From Sphingopyxis sp. (GTDB lineage: Bacteria > Pseudomonadota > Alphaproteobacteria > Sphingomonadales > Sphingomonadaceae): DNA of 64,000 nt. This document shows positions 42,132 through 51,521 of this stretch, piece by piece. Below the pieces are notes generated by a model that was given only the letters and a program-made list of their open reading frames with translations, had not been told where the DNA came from and made no database searches. Numbering within the stretch: position 1 is the stretch's first letter; each line of letters begins with the position of its first letter. A program made the position numbers and the translations under genes. The stretch covers positions 62,001 to 126,000 of the forward strand of contig PNNB01000024.1 of the NCBI GenBank assembly GCA_013823985.1. The letters are read 5' to 3'.

Positions 42132-42496
42132 TGGCGGATCACGCAACGCCAAATCTTCCTTCCCGCGATTATGCGAGCACGATCCGCTTTTACGAACAAC
42201 TGGGATTTGAGACGAGTTGGCACGACACCAATTGGTTGATTCTGGAACGCGGCGGCGTTTGTTTGGAGTTCTTTAGATATCCCGATCTCGATGCCTCGCA
42301 GAGTTCCTTTAGCTGCTGCCTCCGGTTAGACGATGTGTATGCTTTTCACAAAATATGTCTGGATGCAGGAATCCCCGAAAAGACAGCTGGCTGGCCGCGG
42401 ATACATGCGCCTAAGCTAGAGCATAGCGGTATGGTCGTCGGCTATTTTGTCGACCTTGACGGCACGTTGTTACGACTGGTGCAAAATCCCGATTGA
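42131..42496 (+). CDS. VOC-family (bleomycin-resistance-like) protein
   Basis: 121 aa, a glyoxalase/VOC fold of two beta-alpha-beta-beta-beta units. The halves are ASTIRFYEQLGFETSW…WLILERGGVCLEFFRYPD and VYAFHKICLDAGIPE…MVVGYFVDLDGTLLRLVQN. It resembles bleomycin-binding proteins, whose sequestration fold is often found in general stress or resistance roles. No metal ligands are secure. It is inserted between pyrF and trpF with 1-bp coupling to pyrF, an unexpected place. Confidence 0.85.
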   Translation: MADHATPNLPSRDYASTIRFYEQLGFETSWHDTNWLILERGGVCLEFFRYPDLDASQSSFSCCLRLDDVYAFHKICLDAGIPEKTAGWPRIHAPKLEHSGMVVGYFVDLDGTLLRLVQNPD

Positions 42497-42555
42497 CGAA
42501 CGCGGAGCCTAACTTCCGGGTGACGAATGCATTGAGTTCGGCTAACCGCGCCCAC

Positions 42556-43197
42556 ATGCCAACCCAAATCAAAATATGCGGCCTTAAGGATGAGGCCGGT
42601 GTCGATGCCGCCGCACGTTCCGGGGCGTCCCATATCGGGCTCAATCTTTATGAAAAAAGCCCGCGCTACGTCCCGCTTGAGCAGGCAGCGGCCCTGCGCA
42701 TGCGGACGCCCGAACAGGTGAAGGTCGTTCTGCTGCTCGTGAATGCGGAGCCCGGTTACACGGCAAAGGCGCTCGAAATCGTGAAACCCGATGTGGTGCA
42801 ATTTCACGGCACAGAGACACCCGAATGGCTTCGGGTCTTGAAGGGAGTGACTTCGGTCGAAATCTGGAAAGCGCTCGGCGTGAAAGACGCAGAAACGCTG
42901 AAGAATAGCGCGCGTTTTGTGGGCGCGGCTGACCTGTTGCTGTTCGACGCGCCGGCGCAGGCTTTGCCCGGTGGTACGGGAATGAGGTTCGACTGGTCGC
43001 TGCTTGCCGATCACCGGCACGAGCTGCCCTGGGGCCTGGCGGGCGGCCTGACGCCGGCAAATGTAGCCGAAGCACTGCGCCAAACACGGGCGCCAATGGT
43101 GGATACTTCTTCGGGTGTAGAATCTGCGCCCGGCATCAAGGATATGGACAAGATTGCCCAGTTCTGCAAAGCGGTGCGCGACCATGACCATAGCTGA
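42556..43197 (+). CDS. trpF: Phosphoribosylanthranilate isomerase
   Basis: 213 aa from the ATG at 42556 ([13 protein letters not shown]); the frame is open to a TTG at 42493 but the family starts here. Motifs: KICGL with the catalytic Cys, [32 protein letters not shown] with catalytic Asp, and the phosphate-binding [11 protein letters not shown]…[15 protein letters not shown]. Third step after anthranilate in Trp synthesis. Its end overlaps trpB by 14 bp. Confidence 0.95.
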   Translation: MPTQIKICGLKDEAGVDAAARSGASHIGLNLYEKSPRYVPLEQAAALRMRTPEQVKVVLLLVNAEPGYTAKALEIVKPDVVQFHGTETPEWLRVLKGVTSVEIWKALGVKDAETLKNSARFVGAADLLLFDAPAQALPGGTGMRFDWSLLADHRHELPWGLAGGLTPANVAEALRQTRAPMVDTSSGVESAPGIKDMDKIAQFCKAVRDHDHS

Positions 43198-44425
43198 CCC
43201 CACCCCGAACTCTTTTCGCAATCAACCCGACGAAAATGGCCATTTTGGTCAGTTTGGCGGGCGTTATGTAGCGGAAACGCTGATGCCGCTCGTGCTCGAT
43301 CTCGAACGGCACTATCGGCTTGCGAAAACCGATCCGGCGTTTCAGGCCCAGTTTGACGATTTGCTCGAACATTATGTCGGACGCCCATCCCCGCTTTATT
43401 ATGCCGAGCGGCTGACCGAAGAGGTGCGCAAGACCGCGCCAGAGGGCAAAGGCGCGCAGATCTGGTTCAAGCGGGACGAGTTGAACCATACGGGTGCGCA
43501 CAAGATCAACAACTGCATTGGCCAGATTTTGCTGGCCATGCGTATGGGCAAGACACGCATCATCGCCGAAACCGGCGCAGGACAGCATGGCGTTGCGACG
43601 GCGACAGTCTGCGCGCGTTTCGGCTTGCCCTGCTTCATCTATATGGGCGCCAAGGATGTTGAGCGGCAGCAGCCCAATGTGTTCCGTATGAAGCTTTTGG
43701 GGGCCGAGGTCATTCCGGTGACGTCGGGCGCAAATACCCTGAAAGACGCAATGAACGAGGCGCTGCGCGACTGGGTCGCCAATGTCCATGACACCTTTTA
43801 TATCATCGGCACCGCCGCCGGACCGCATCCCTATCCCGAACTTGTCCGCGATTTCCAGAGCGTCATCGGCAAGGAAGCCCGCGCTCAAATGCTCAGCCGG
43901 ACAGGCCGCTTGCCCGATATGCTGGTCGCCGCGATTGGCGGAGGGTCGAATGCCATCGGGCTTTTCCACCCGTTCCTCGACGACAAGGACGTCGCGATGC
44001 TCGGCATCGAAGCGGCAGGACATGGTCTGGAAAAAGAACATGCCGCAAGCCTTGCGGGCGGACGCCCGGGGATCTTGCATGGCAACAAGACCTATCTGCT
44101 TCAGGACGAAGACGGCCAGATTGCCGAGGCGCATTCGATTTCGGCGGGGCTCGACTATCCCGGTATCGGGCCAGAACATAGCTGGCTCAAGGAAATCGGC
44201 CGCGTTCGTTATGATAGCGTGACCGATGTCGAGGCGCTCAACGCATTCCAGTTACTGTGCCGGACCGAAGGTATCATTCCTGCCCTCGAACCGGCCCACG
44301 CGATCGCCGCAGTGGAACGCGAGGCCAAGAAAATGGACCGGGACCAGATCATATTGGCGAACCTGTGCGGACGTGGGGACAAGGATATCTTCACCGTGGC
44401 CGAGGCGCTGGGGACGGCGATATGA
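43184..44425 (+). CDS. trpB: Tryptophan synthase beta chain
   Basis: 413 aa from the ATG at 43184. PLP enzyme condensing indole and Ser. Visible are [47 protein letters not shown] (PLP Lys in HTGAHK), [13 protein letters not shown], and the Gly-rich phosphate loop [11 protein letters not shown]. Its TGA overlaps trpA by 4 bp, so the two subunits of the complex are made together. Confidence 0.97.
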   Translation: MTIADPTPNSFRNQPDENGHFGQFGGRYVAETLMPLVLDLERHYRLAKTDPAFQAQFDDLLEHYVGRPSPLYYAERLTEEVRKTAPEGKGAQIWFKRDELNHTGAHKINNCIGQILLAMRMGKTRIIAETGAGQHGVATATVCARFGLPCFIYMGAKDVERQQPNVFRMKLLGAEVIPVTSGANTLKDAMNEALRDWVANVHDTFYIIGTAAGPHPYPELVRDFQSVIGKEARAQMLSRTGRLPDMLVAAIGGGSNAIGLFHPFLDDKDVAMLGIEAAGHGLEKEHAASLAGGRPGILHGNKTYLLQDEDGQIAEAHSISAGLDYPGIGPEHSWLKEIGRVRYDSVTDVEALNAFQLLCRTEGIIPALEPAHAIAAVEREAKKMDRDQIILANLCGRGDKDIFTVAEALGTAI

Positions 44426-45207
44426 CACGCCTTTCCGCTGCGTTTTCCAAAGATCACCCCGCGCTCGTCACATTCATCACTGCGGGTGACGGCGACACCG
44501 CGGCCAATCTCGACGCCCTCGTCGCAGGCGGCGCGGATGTCATTGAGCTTGGGATGCCCTTCACCGACCCGATGGCCGATGGCCCCGCCATTCAGGAGGC
44601 GAATATCCGCAGCCTGGGCGCTGGCACCACCACCGCAGACATTTTCGCCATCGCCGCCGCATTCCGCGCCCGGCATCCCGACACGCCTCTCGTGCTGATG
44701 GGCTATGCCAACCCCATGACGATCCGGGGCGGCGAATGGTTTGCCTCCGAATGCAACAAGGCCGGCGTCGACGGCGTGATTTGTGTGGATATTCCGCCGG
44801 AAGAAGACGCCGAACTCGGCCCATTGCTGCGGTCAGCCGGAATTGATCTGATCCGTCTTGCCACCCCGACCACCGACAAGGCGCGCCTGCCTGCGGTGTT
44901 GGATGGCGCCTCCGGCTTTCTCTATTATGTCAGCGTTGCTGGCATCACCGGACTGCAACAAGCGGCGCAAACCAGCATTGACGAGGCTGTCGCCCGCTTG
45001 AAAGCCTATACAGACCTGCCCGTCGCCGTCGGCTTCGGCGTCCGCACGCCGGAACAGGCGACCAATATCGCCCGCGTTGCAGATGGCGTGGTTGTGGGCT
45101 CCGCCCTTGTCGAACTGGTCGCACAGCATGGCAGTAATGCTGCTGGTACCCTGCAAGATTATGTGGCATCCTTGAAACACGCAATTGTCGCAGCCAGAAA
45201 GGCCTGA
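44422..45207 (+). CDS. trpA: Tryptophan synthase alpha chain
   Basis: 261 aa from the ATG at 44422, overlapping the trpB stop; the longer frame is a shadow inside trpB. TIM-barrel lyase releasing indole from indole-3-glycerol phosphate. Catalytic Glu in [20 protein letters not shown], Asp in [14 protein letters not shown], and the phosphate loops [10 protein letters not shown] and [13 protein letters not shown]. Followed two bases later by accD. Confidence 0.97.
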   Translation: MTRLSAAFSKDHPALVTFITAGDGDTAANLDALVAGGADVIELGMPFTDPMADGPAIQEANIRSLGAGTTTADIFAIAAAFRARHPDTPLVLMGYANPMTIRGGEWFASECNKAGVDGVICVDIPPEEDAELGPLLRSAGIDLIRLATPTTDKARLPAVLDGASGFLYYVSVAGITGLQQAAQTSIDEAVARLKAYTDLPVAVGFGVRTPEQATNIARVADGVVVGSALVELVAQHGSNAAGTLQDYVASLKHAIVAARKA

Positions 45208-45209
45208 AT

Positions 45210-46064
45210 ATGAACTGGGTCACCCGCGTCCGCAACGCCATCCCTTTCATCGCCAAGCGCGAAACAGCCGAGACGCTCTGGCATAAGTGCAAGGGCTGCA
45301 ATGCAATGATATTCCTCAAGGAATTTGAGGAGAACCAATCGGTCTGTCCCAAATGCGACCATCACGGACGCATCGGACCGGCGGAGCGTTTTGCTGCCCT
45401 GTTCGACGACGACAGCTATGATGTGCTGAAGCCCCCTGTTGTGGGTGAAGACCCCTTGAAGTTCAAGGACACCAAAAAATATACCGACCGCATCAAGGCG
45501 GCCCGCCTCGCCACGGGCGAACAGGACGCGATGATCAGCGCCAAAGGCGAAATCAACGGTCAGACCGCAGTCGTCAGTGTGCAGGATTTCGCCTTCATGG
45601 GTGGCTCCATGGGCATGGCCGTGGGGGAAGCGTTTATCGATGCGGTGAAGGCCGCGATCCGTGCAAAGTGCCCCTATATCATTTTCACCGCTGCAGGTGG
45701 CGCACGGATGCAGGAAGGGATTTTGTCCCTGATGCAAATGCCGCGCTCTACCGTCGCCATTCAAATGCTTCACGATGCAGGCCTGCCCTATATCGTCGTA
45801 CTGACCGACCCGACAACGGGCGGTGTGACGGCGTCCTACGCAATGCTGGGCGATGTACAGATTGCCGAACCGGGTGCGCTTATCGGCTTTGCCGGTCAGC
45901 GGGTGATCGAACAAACGATCCGCGAAAAGCTGCCTGAAGGATTCCAGCGCGCCGAATATTTGCTTGAACATGGCATGATCGACATGGTCACACATCGCCA
46001 CGACTTGCGCGGTGTTTTGTCGCAACTGATTGGATTTCTGGCACCCGAGAAAAAGGCGGCCTGA
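45210..46064 (+). CDS. accD: Acetyl-CoA carboxylase carboxyltransferase beta subunit
   Basis: 284 aa. An N-terminal four-Cys zinc ribbon (HKCKGCNAM and SVCPKCDHH) distinguishes it from other biotin-enzyme carboxyltransferases. The crotonase-like core has [37 protein letters not shown] and [17 protein letters not shown]. It transfers CO2 from biotin to acetyl-CoA with AccA. The trpFBA-accD-folC order is widespread in proteobacteria. It starts 2 bp after trpA. Confidence 0.96.
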   Translation: MNWVTRVRNAIPFIAKRETAETLWHKCKGCNAMIFLKEFEENQSVCPKCDHHGRIGPAERFAALFDDDSYDVLKPPVVGEDPLKFKDTKKYTDRIKAARLATGEQDAMISAKGEINGQTAVVSVQDFAFMGGSMGMAVGEAFIDAVKAAIRAKCPYIIFTAAGGARMQEGILSLMQMPRSTVAIQMLHDAGLPYIVVLTDPTTGGVTASYAMLGDVQIAEPGALIGFAGQRVIEQTIREKLPEGFQRAEYLLEHGMIDMVTHRHDLRGVLSQLIGFLAPEKKAA

Positions 46065-46088
46065 GGCACGAGCGTTGGTTACTACCCG

Positions 46089-46120
46089 TCGTCATCCTGA
46101 ACTGGTTTCAGGATCCATCG
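46089..46120. repeat. Small palindromic intergenic repeat (REP-like)
   Basis: Between accD and folC, ATCCTGAA (46094-46101) and TTCAGGAT (46107-46114) form an 8-bp stem with a 5-base loop. The surrounding GTCATCCTGAACTGGTTTC-type word is one I recognise as a dispersed intergenic palindrome in alphaproteobacteria. Only this copy was noticed in the window. It might stabilise or separate the upstream mRNA. Confidence 0.5.
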
Positions 46121-46170
46121 TGCAAATGAGGGCGTTAGGCGCGCCCGAAAATCGGACACTGGTTTAGCGC

Positions 46171-47508
46171 ATGGCTGACCACGCCCATTCGACCAACCCC
46201 GCGGTACAAATGCAGTTGGACAGGTTGACCATGCTGTCCCCGGGCCGCGATGTACTGGGCTTGGAACGAATTACCGCCTTACTCGAAAGGCTTGGAAACC
46301 CGCATCATCATCTGCCGCCCACATTCCATGTTGCGGGTACAAATGGCAAAGGGTCCACCTGCGCCTTTTTACGATCGGCTATTGAGGCCGCCGGAATGAC
46401 AACGCATGTCTATTCTAGCCCCCATCTTGTGCGCTTCAACGAACGCATCCGTGTGGCCGGAAAATTGATCGACGATGCTCCGCTCGCATCTCAGCTGTCC
46501 GAAGTACTCGACCACGCCGAGGGGTTACAGGCGAGCTTTTTCGAAGTTACCACGGCAGTCGCATTCCTTACCTTTGCCCGCACGCCTGCAGACGCCTGCA
46601 TCGTTGAAGTCGGCTTGGGCGGACGTCTCGACGCAACCAATGTTGTCGAACACCCGGTCGCCTGTGGAATTGCGTCGCTCGGCATCGATCACGAAGCATT
46701 TCTGCTCGCGCCCGAGGCGGGAACGCCTGACGCCCCGCTTGATCGCATCGCATTTGAAAAAGCAGGCATTGCGAAAGACGGTTCGCTCCTTCTTATTCAA
46801 AAATACGCGGCATCGATGGTCGATACGATCACCGCGACCGCCCGGCGGACAGGCGCAAAGTTGCTCGCACGCGGAACGGATTGGGACGCAGCGGTCTATG
46901 AAGGGCGCCTCCATTACCGCGACGATAAGGGGAAACTGACCCTCCCCCTGCCCCGCATGTCCGGCACGCACCAGACGGATAACGCCGCCCTTGCCGTTGC
47001 AATGCTGCGTCACCAGACAGCGCTCTCCATCCCCGAGGCAGCTTTGTCGGCCGCCATGGAATGGACCCGTTGGCCTGCGCGAATGCAATTGTTGGCGGAT
47101 GGCCCGTTGAAAGCTAAATTGCCCGCAAGTCGCTCTGTGTGGCTCGACGGGGGTCATAATCCTGACGCCGGCGTTGCCATTGCAAAACTTCTTGCCGACG
47201 GTCCACCGGTGCACGTCATTCTCGGCATGCTTAAAAACAAGGATGCGGTCGGTTTCCTAAAGCCCTTCGCCGATAAGATCGCATCCCTTCATGCCGTGCC
47301 CATCCCCGGACATGAGCATCATGATCCGAAAGATCTGTGCTATTTGGTGCAAGACGGCATGGGCGTTTTGAACGCAAACCCCGTCGTTACGGTATCCGAG
47401 GCGCTGGACCGGATTGCTGCATCTGAGGCAGAAGGCGACGTGCTTATCTGCGGTTCGCTCTATCTGGCGGGCGAAGTATTACGCGAGAATGCGCAGATAC
47501 CGGATTGA
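46171..47508 (+). CDS. folC: Folylpolyglutamate synthase / dihydrofolate synthase
   Basis: 445 aa Mur-ligase-family enzyme. The P-loop is FHVAGTNGKGSTCAFL; then SSPHLVRFNERIRV, VEVGLGGRLDATNVV and the C-terminal WLDGGHNPDAGVAIAKLL. It adds glutamate to dihydropteroate/folates. Last gene of the trp-accD-folC run, separated from accD by 106 bp that hold a REP-like palindrome. It converges on ampG with a gap of about 10 bp. Confidence 0.94.
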   Translation: MADHAHSTNPAVQMQLDRLTMLSPGRDVLGLERITALLERLGNPHHHLPPTFHVAGTNGKGSTCAFLRSAIEAAGMTTHVYSSPHLVRFNERIRVAGKLIDDAPLASQLSEVLDHAEGLQASFFEVTTAVAFLTFARTPADACIVEVGLGGRLDATNVVEHPVACGIASLGIDHEAFLLAPEAGTPDAPLDRIAFEKAGIAKDGSLLLIQKYAASMVDTITATARRTGAKLLARGTDWDAAVYEGRLHYRDDKGKLTLPLPRMSGTHQTDNAALAVAMLRHQTALSIPEAALSAAMEWTRWPARMQLLADGPLKAKLPASRSVWLDGGHNPDAGVAIAKLLADGPPVHVILGMLKNKDAVGFLKPFADKIASLHAVPIPGHEHHDPKDLCYLVQDGMGVLNANPVVTVSEALDRIAASEAEGDVLICGSLYLAGEVLRENAQIPD

Positions 47509-47518
47509 CGTTGGATGA

Positions 47519-49084
47519 CTAGGGCAAAGCGGCCTTCCGCTTTCCTTGCCCTTTCCATGCCAGCAATCCACCCAGTACCAAAACCGCTGCAAAAATGGCT
47601 GTGATGTTATTTGCCAGTTCCAAGGGCTGCGACAGAAGAAGTCCAATCAGACCGGCTACTACGAGGACAAAGCCCAAAATACGCACGGGGCCGACAGGTT
47701 CTTTCAGTGCCTTTTCATCGACAGCCTCCACCTGGTGGATGCTCTGTACCACATAGCCTTTGCTCCACAGGACCCAGAGCAAGATCATACCCGGAATAGC
47801 GGCCACAACGGTAAAGCCCCAGAAACCGACCCAACCAACCTTTTCGGCCACAATACCCGCAGGTCCGGCCATGAAGGTACGGCCAACACCGGCAAAGGAG
47901 GACAGCAACGCGAATTGTGTGGCGGTATAAGCAATGCTGGATAGCCCCGACAAATAGGTGGTGAACACCGTCAAACCGATGCCACTGGTCATATTTTCGG
48001 TGCAGATCGCGGCCACCATCATCCAGTAATTATTACCGGATGCTGCCAACAGCATGAACATGACGTTCGAAAACATCATCATCAGGCCAGAAATCAGGAG
48101 TGCACGGCCCATGCCAAGCCACAATATGAAAGGCGCGCCCAATGCCGATCCGACAATCAAGGCGCCAAAGCCCCAAAGCTTGTTTGCTGAAATATAATCA
48201 AGATCGGAAAAGCCAAGATCGACGATCATGGGACTGAGCATTGCCTGCCCCATCGCATCGCCTACTTTGTAGACGAGCACAAAACCCAAAATGATAAATG
48301 CCCCATGCCGGGTCAGGAATTCGCGGAATGGATTTACCACCGCTTCGGTCAACCACTGCCCGGGTTTCATGCCGGAAACATGCGCGAAGCGGTCCACAAA
48401 TTTGCCTGGTCCAGCCCACAGCGCGCCGATGATAGCGGGAATGATACAGAACGCAGTCAGCCCATAAGCCGTTGCCCAACCAAGACCCAATCCTTCCTGC
48501 GAAGCGAAATAAATGGTGCCCGCGCCGGCGATAAGGTTCCCGGTGCGATATCCGAACTGATTTGTCGCGGTGCCATGGGCAAATTCGTCTTCTTCCAAAA
48601 TCTCGATACGATACGCATCGATAACGATATCCTGCGTCGCAGAGAGGAAAGCCGTGATGAGCGCCCAAATCGCGAACAGGGTCATGTTGCCCGGTTGCGG
48701 GTTGCTTGCCCCCAATTGCCATATCGAAAAGAACAGCAGTGCTTGTACGAAAAACAGCCAACTGCGACGCTGCCCAAAGGCTTTCGTTAGAAACGGCAAA
48801 TGCAGTTTGTCGACCAATGGGGCCCACAGAAACTTGATCGTATAGGGAATCCCCAAGGCCACTGCGAAACCAATCGTTGCGGTATCGATGCCCACTTTCG
48901 CCAACCAGAATGTCATAGTGGCGACGAGCAGGGTCAGCGGAAAGCCGCTCGATATTCCCAAAAGAAATGTGATGACCGGATTCTTGCGGAGATAGGGGCG
49001 AAAGGCGGGGACCATCAATGCGATCACGGGCAGAGACGCAAGAATCGCAACAAAAATGAAAAAGCGTATTAAATCGACCGACAT
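47519..49084 (-). CDS. ampG: AmpG-type muropeptide permease (MFS)
   Basis: 521 aa with about 14 hydrophobic helices. AmpG-family landmarks are GISSGFPLTLLVATMTFWLAKVGID, the loop WAPLVDKLHLPFL, FLSATQDIVIDAYRIEIL, GYRTGNLIAG, and the late MTSGIGLTVFTTYLSGLSSIAYTATQFALLSS. It imports anhydromuropeptides from wall turnover for recycling. Monocistronic, divergent from the pseudouridine synthase gene. Confidence 0.9.
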   Translation of the reverse strand: MSVDLIRFFIFVAILASLPVIALMVPAFRPYLRKNPVITFLLGISSGFPLTLLVATMTFWLAKVGIDTATIGFAVALGIPYTIKFLWAPLVDKLHLPFLTKAFGQRRSWLFFVQALLFFSIWQLGASNPQPGNMTLFAIWALITAFLSATQDIVIDAYRIEILEEDEFAHGTATNQFGYRTGNLIAGAGTIYFASQEGLGLGWATAYGLTAFCIIPAIIGALWAGPGKFVDRFAHVSGMKPGQWLTEAVVNPFREFLTRHGAFIILGFVLVYKVGDAMGQAMLSPMIVDLGFSDLDYISANKLWGFGALIVGSALGAPFILWLGMGRALLISGLMMMFSNVMFMLLAASGNNYWMMVAAICTENMTSGIGLTVFTTYLSGLSSIAYTATQFALLSSFAGVGRTFMAGPAGIVAEKVGWVGFWGFTVVAAIPGMILLWVLWSKGYVVQSIHQVEAVDEKALKEPVGPVRILGFVLVVAGLIGLLLSQPLELANNITAIFAAVLVLGGLLAWKGQGKRKAALP

Positions 49085-49194
49085 CCGGACCCCTCCGATA
49101 TTCTTTGTCTGAATGACTAACGCTATTTTCCTGAATGGCCAGTGACTTTAACAGTGACGTGACTTTTCGATCGCAATGCGTCAAAGGCGCATTC

Positions 49195-50040
49195 ATGGCC
49201 AAACCACCGACCAGAGCGCCCGCGCGCCCCGCCAAACCGCCCCGCCTGCGCTGGGACACGAAGCCCGTGCGCAAACCACGGCCCGATGCTGCTCCTTCCA
49301 AGGGGGCATTGGAACGCGCCGATGGGGAGGAACGCATCGCGAAATTGCTCGCACGCGCGGGTGTTGCCTCGCGCCGGGAAATTGAGCGGATGATCGCCGA
49401 TGGCCGGATCACCCTGAATGGCGAGAAGGTCGAGACGCCTGCGACATTGCTTAAATCGCTGCATGGTGTGGCCGTGGATGGCAAGGCTGTGGGGCAGCCG
49501 GCACCGACGCAGCTCTATCTGTTTCACAAGCCAGAAGGATGTCTGACGGCCGAACGTGACTTTAGCGGGCGCAAAACCATCTACGATGTGTTGCCCAAGG
49601 ATTTGCCGCGACTGATGCCGATTGGACGGCTCGACCTGAATACCGAAGGTTTGCTGTTGCTGACAAATGATGGCGAATTCAAACGGCAGATGGAGTTACC
49701 TTCGACCGGCATTGAACGCACCTATCGTGCGCGCTGCTTCGGCGATGTCACACAGGAACAGTTGGAAGAGTTGATCCACGGAATCGAGATTGAGGGCGTA
49801 CGCTACGGCCAGATTGACGCTAATCTGGAACGTCGGACCGGACGCAATGGCTGGATCGAAATGACCCTGACCGAAGGCAAGAACCGCGAAGTGCGGCGCG
49901 TGTTGGAGCATCTCGGCCTTGAAGTCAGCCGTCTGATCCGCACCCGTTATGGACCCTTTGTACTGGGCGATATGGCCCCCGGAACAGTCGGAGAGGTGCG
50001 CAGGGTCGACCTGATCGAGTTTCGAAAGACATTGAAATAA
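49195..50040 (+). CDS. rRNA pseudouridine synthase, RluB/RsuA type
   Basis: 281 aa from the ATG at 49195 with AAAGGCG six bases ahead. A basic Pro-rich N-terminus (about 1-40: PARPAKPPRLR) is followed by an S4 RNA-binding domain (ERIAKLLARAGVASRREIERMI). The synthase domain has the catalytic Asp motif IGRLDLNTEGLLLLTNDG. The C-terminal LTEGKNREVRRVLEHLGLEVSRLIRTRYG is typical of RluB. It likely modifies the 23S rRNA helix 89/90 region, though RsuA-like specificity cannot be excluded. TAATG coupling to rsmD. Confidence 0.9.
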   Translation: MAKPPTRAPARPAKPPRLRWDTKPVRKPRPDAAPSKGALERADGEERIAKLLARAGVASRREIERMIADGRITLNGEKVETPATLLKSLHGVAVDGKAVGQPAPTQLYLFHKPEGCLTAERDFSGRKTIYDVLPKDLPRLMPIGRLDLNTEGLLLLTNDGEFKRQMELPSTGIERTYRARCFGDVTQEQLEELIHGIEIEGVRYGQIDANLERRTGRNGWIEMTLTEGKNREVRRVLEHLGLEVSRLIRTRYGPFVLGDMAPGTVGEVRRVDLIEFRKTLK

Positions 50041-50591
50041 TGCGGATCATCGCCGGCCAGTGGCGGTCGCGCCCTTTGGTGGCCCCCAAGGGGGATACAA
50101 CCCGTCCAACGGCGGATCGTACCCGCGAAACGCTGTTTTCCATGCTAAACAGCCGTTTGGGTTCGTTCGAGGATTTGGCTGTACTCGATCTGTTTGCCGG
50201 GTCGGGTGCATTGGGGCTGGAAGCCCTGTCGCGCGGTGCAGCGCATTGCACATTTGTCGAGCACGATGCCAACGCGCTGAAAGCTCTGGAAACCAATATC
50301 GATAAGCTCGGTGCCAAGTCGCAGTCAGATATCCGGCGAGGATCGGTGCTTTCACTTGGTTCGGCCATCAAGCCCTTTGATCTGGCGCTGATGGACCCAC
50401 CCTATGCAAGTGGTGCCGGATCCGTTGCGCTCGATAAATTGGCGCGCTTGCGCTGGTTCGCCCCGTCTGCGTGGATCAGTGTCGAAACCGACACCAAGGA
50501 AAATATCGACGTCAAAGGTTTCGTAATCGACACCGTCCGCGATGTCGGGAAAGCGCGGCTGACGTTGCTTCGTCCGGACGACACGCTTTGA
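50040..50591 (+). CDS. rsmD: 16S rRNA (guanine966-N2)-methyltransferase RsmD
   Basis: 183 aa. N-terminal MRIIAGQWRSRPL and RPTADRTRETLFSML are family hallmarks. SAM motif VLDLFAGSGALGLEALSRGA, catalytic LALMDPPYASG (N/DPPY). Coupled by one base to the pseudouridine synthase, so two rRNA modification genes share a transcript. Confidence 0.95.
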   Translation: MRIIAGQWRSRPLVAPKGDTTRPTADRTRETLFSMLNSRLGSFEDLAVLDLFAGSGALGLEALSRGAAHCTFVEHDANALKALETNIDKLGAKSQSDIRRGSVLSLGSAIKPFDLALMDPPYASGAGSVALDKLARLRWFAPSAWISVETDTKENIDVKGFVIDTVRDVGKARLTLLRPDDTL

Positions 50592-50602
50592 CATCTCCCA
50601 AA

Positions 50603-51511
50603 ATGACAGGGGGCGATTGGGGCATCATCCTCTTCCTGTCGCTCCTATGGGGCGGCGCGTTTTTCATGATCGCGCTGGGCTTACGCAGCTTTCCTCCCAT
50701 AACCCTTGCTTTCATGCGTATGGCACTTGCCGTCCCGCCGATGCTGCTCGCGTTGAAATATCTGGGGCAGAAGCTGCCAACCGATAGCCGGAGCTGGCGG
50801 CAGTTGTTCGTGTTGGGCGGATTGAATGCAGCCTTCCCCTTCATGCTGTTTTTCTGGGGGCAGTCTTATATCAGCACAGGTCTTGGATCGATATTGAACG
50901 CGACGACGCCCTTGTGGGGCGTGGTGCTGGCGCATCTGTTCACACGTGATGAAAAAGCCACGCCGTCGCGGCTGTTGGGCGTATTGCTCGGGTTGGCGGG
51001 TATCGTTGTGATGGTCGGGACCGGCGCGCTCAAAGGCATGACCAGCGATGTTCTGGCGCAGCTTGCCTGTCTCAGTGCGACGGTGCTCTATGCCTTGGCG
51101 GCGATTTACGGGCGCACGCTGTCGCAATCCACCATGACGCCAATTGTTGTCGCAACCGGACAGGTATTTACCGCCGCGGTCCTTATCCTGCCGTTCATGT
51201 TGGTGTTCGACCAACCTTGGACCCTGCCCTTTGCCCGTTGGGACGCCTGGATTGGCGCCATTGGCCTTGCCATTCCATCAACCGCTTTTGCCTATTTTCT
51301 CTATTTCCGGCTCATCGACCGTGCGGGCGCATCTAACGCGATGCTGGTGGCCTTCATCATGCCGGTTGTCGCCATCGTTCTTGGTGTTGTGGCCTTGGGC
51401 GAGTCTGTTTCGGTGAAGGAAATGATCGGAGCGGCGCTGATTGCTTTGGGTCTTGTCGCAATTGACGGACGGGTGTTTGCAAAGCTTGCGCGGAAGCGTT
51501 CCGTTCCCTAA
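50603..51511 (+). CDS. EamA/DMT-family inner-membrane transporter
   Basis: 302 aa from the ATG at 50603; a TTG at 50588 overlapping the rsmD stop (TTGA) is an alternative. Ten hydrophobic helices form two EamA repeats (GIILFLSLLWGGAFFMIALGLRSFPP…; VLAQLACLSATVLYALAAIYGRTL…). GQSYISTGLGSILNATTPLWGVVLAH and SAFAYFLYFRLIDRAGASNAML-type segments are typical. The substrate is unknown. It follows rsmD within 12 bp. Confidence 0.88.
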   Translation: MTGGDWGIILFLSLLWGGAFFMIALGLRSFPPITLAFMRMALAVPPMLLALKYLGQKLPTDSRSWRQLFVLGGLNAAFPFMLFFWGQSYISTGLGSILNATTPLWGVVLAHLFTRDEKATPSRLLGVLLGLAGIVVMVGTGALKGMTSDVLAQLACLSATVLYALAAIYGRTLSQSTMTPIVVATGQVFTAAVLILPFMLVFDQPWTLPFARWDAWIGAIGLAIPSTAFAYFLYFRLIDRAGASNAMLVAFIMPVVAIVLGVVALGESVSVKEMIGAALIALGLVAIDGRVFAKLARKRSVP

Positions 51512-51521
51512 CTGTTCGCTG

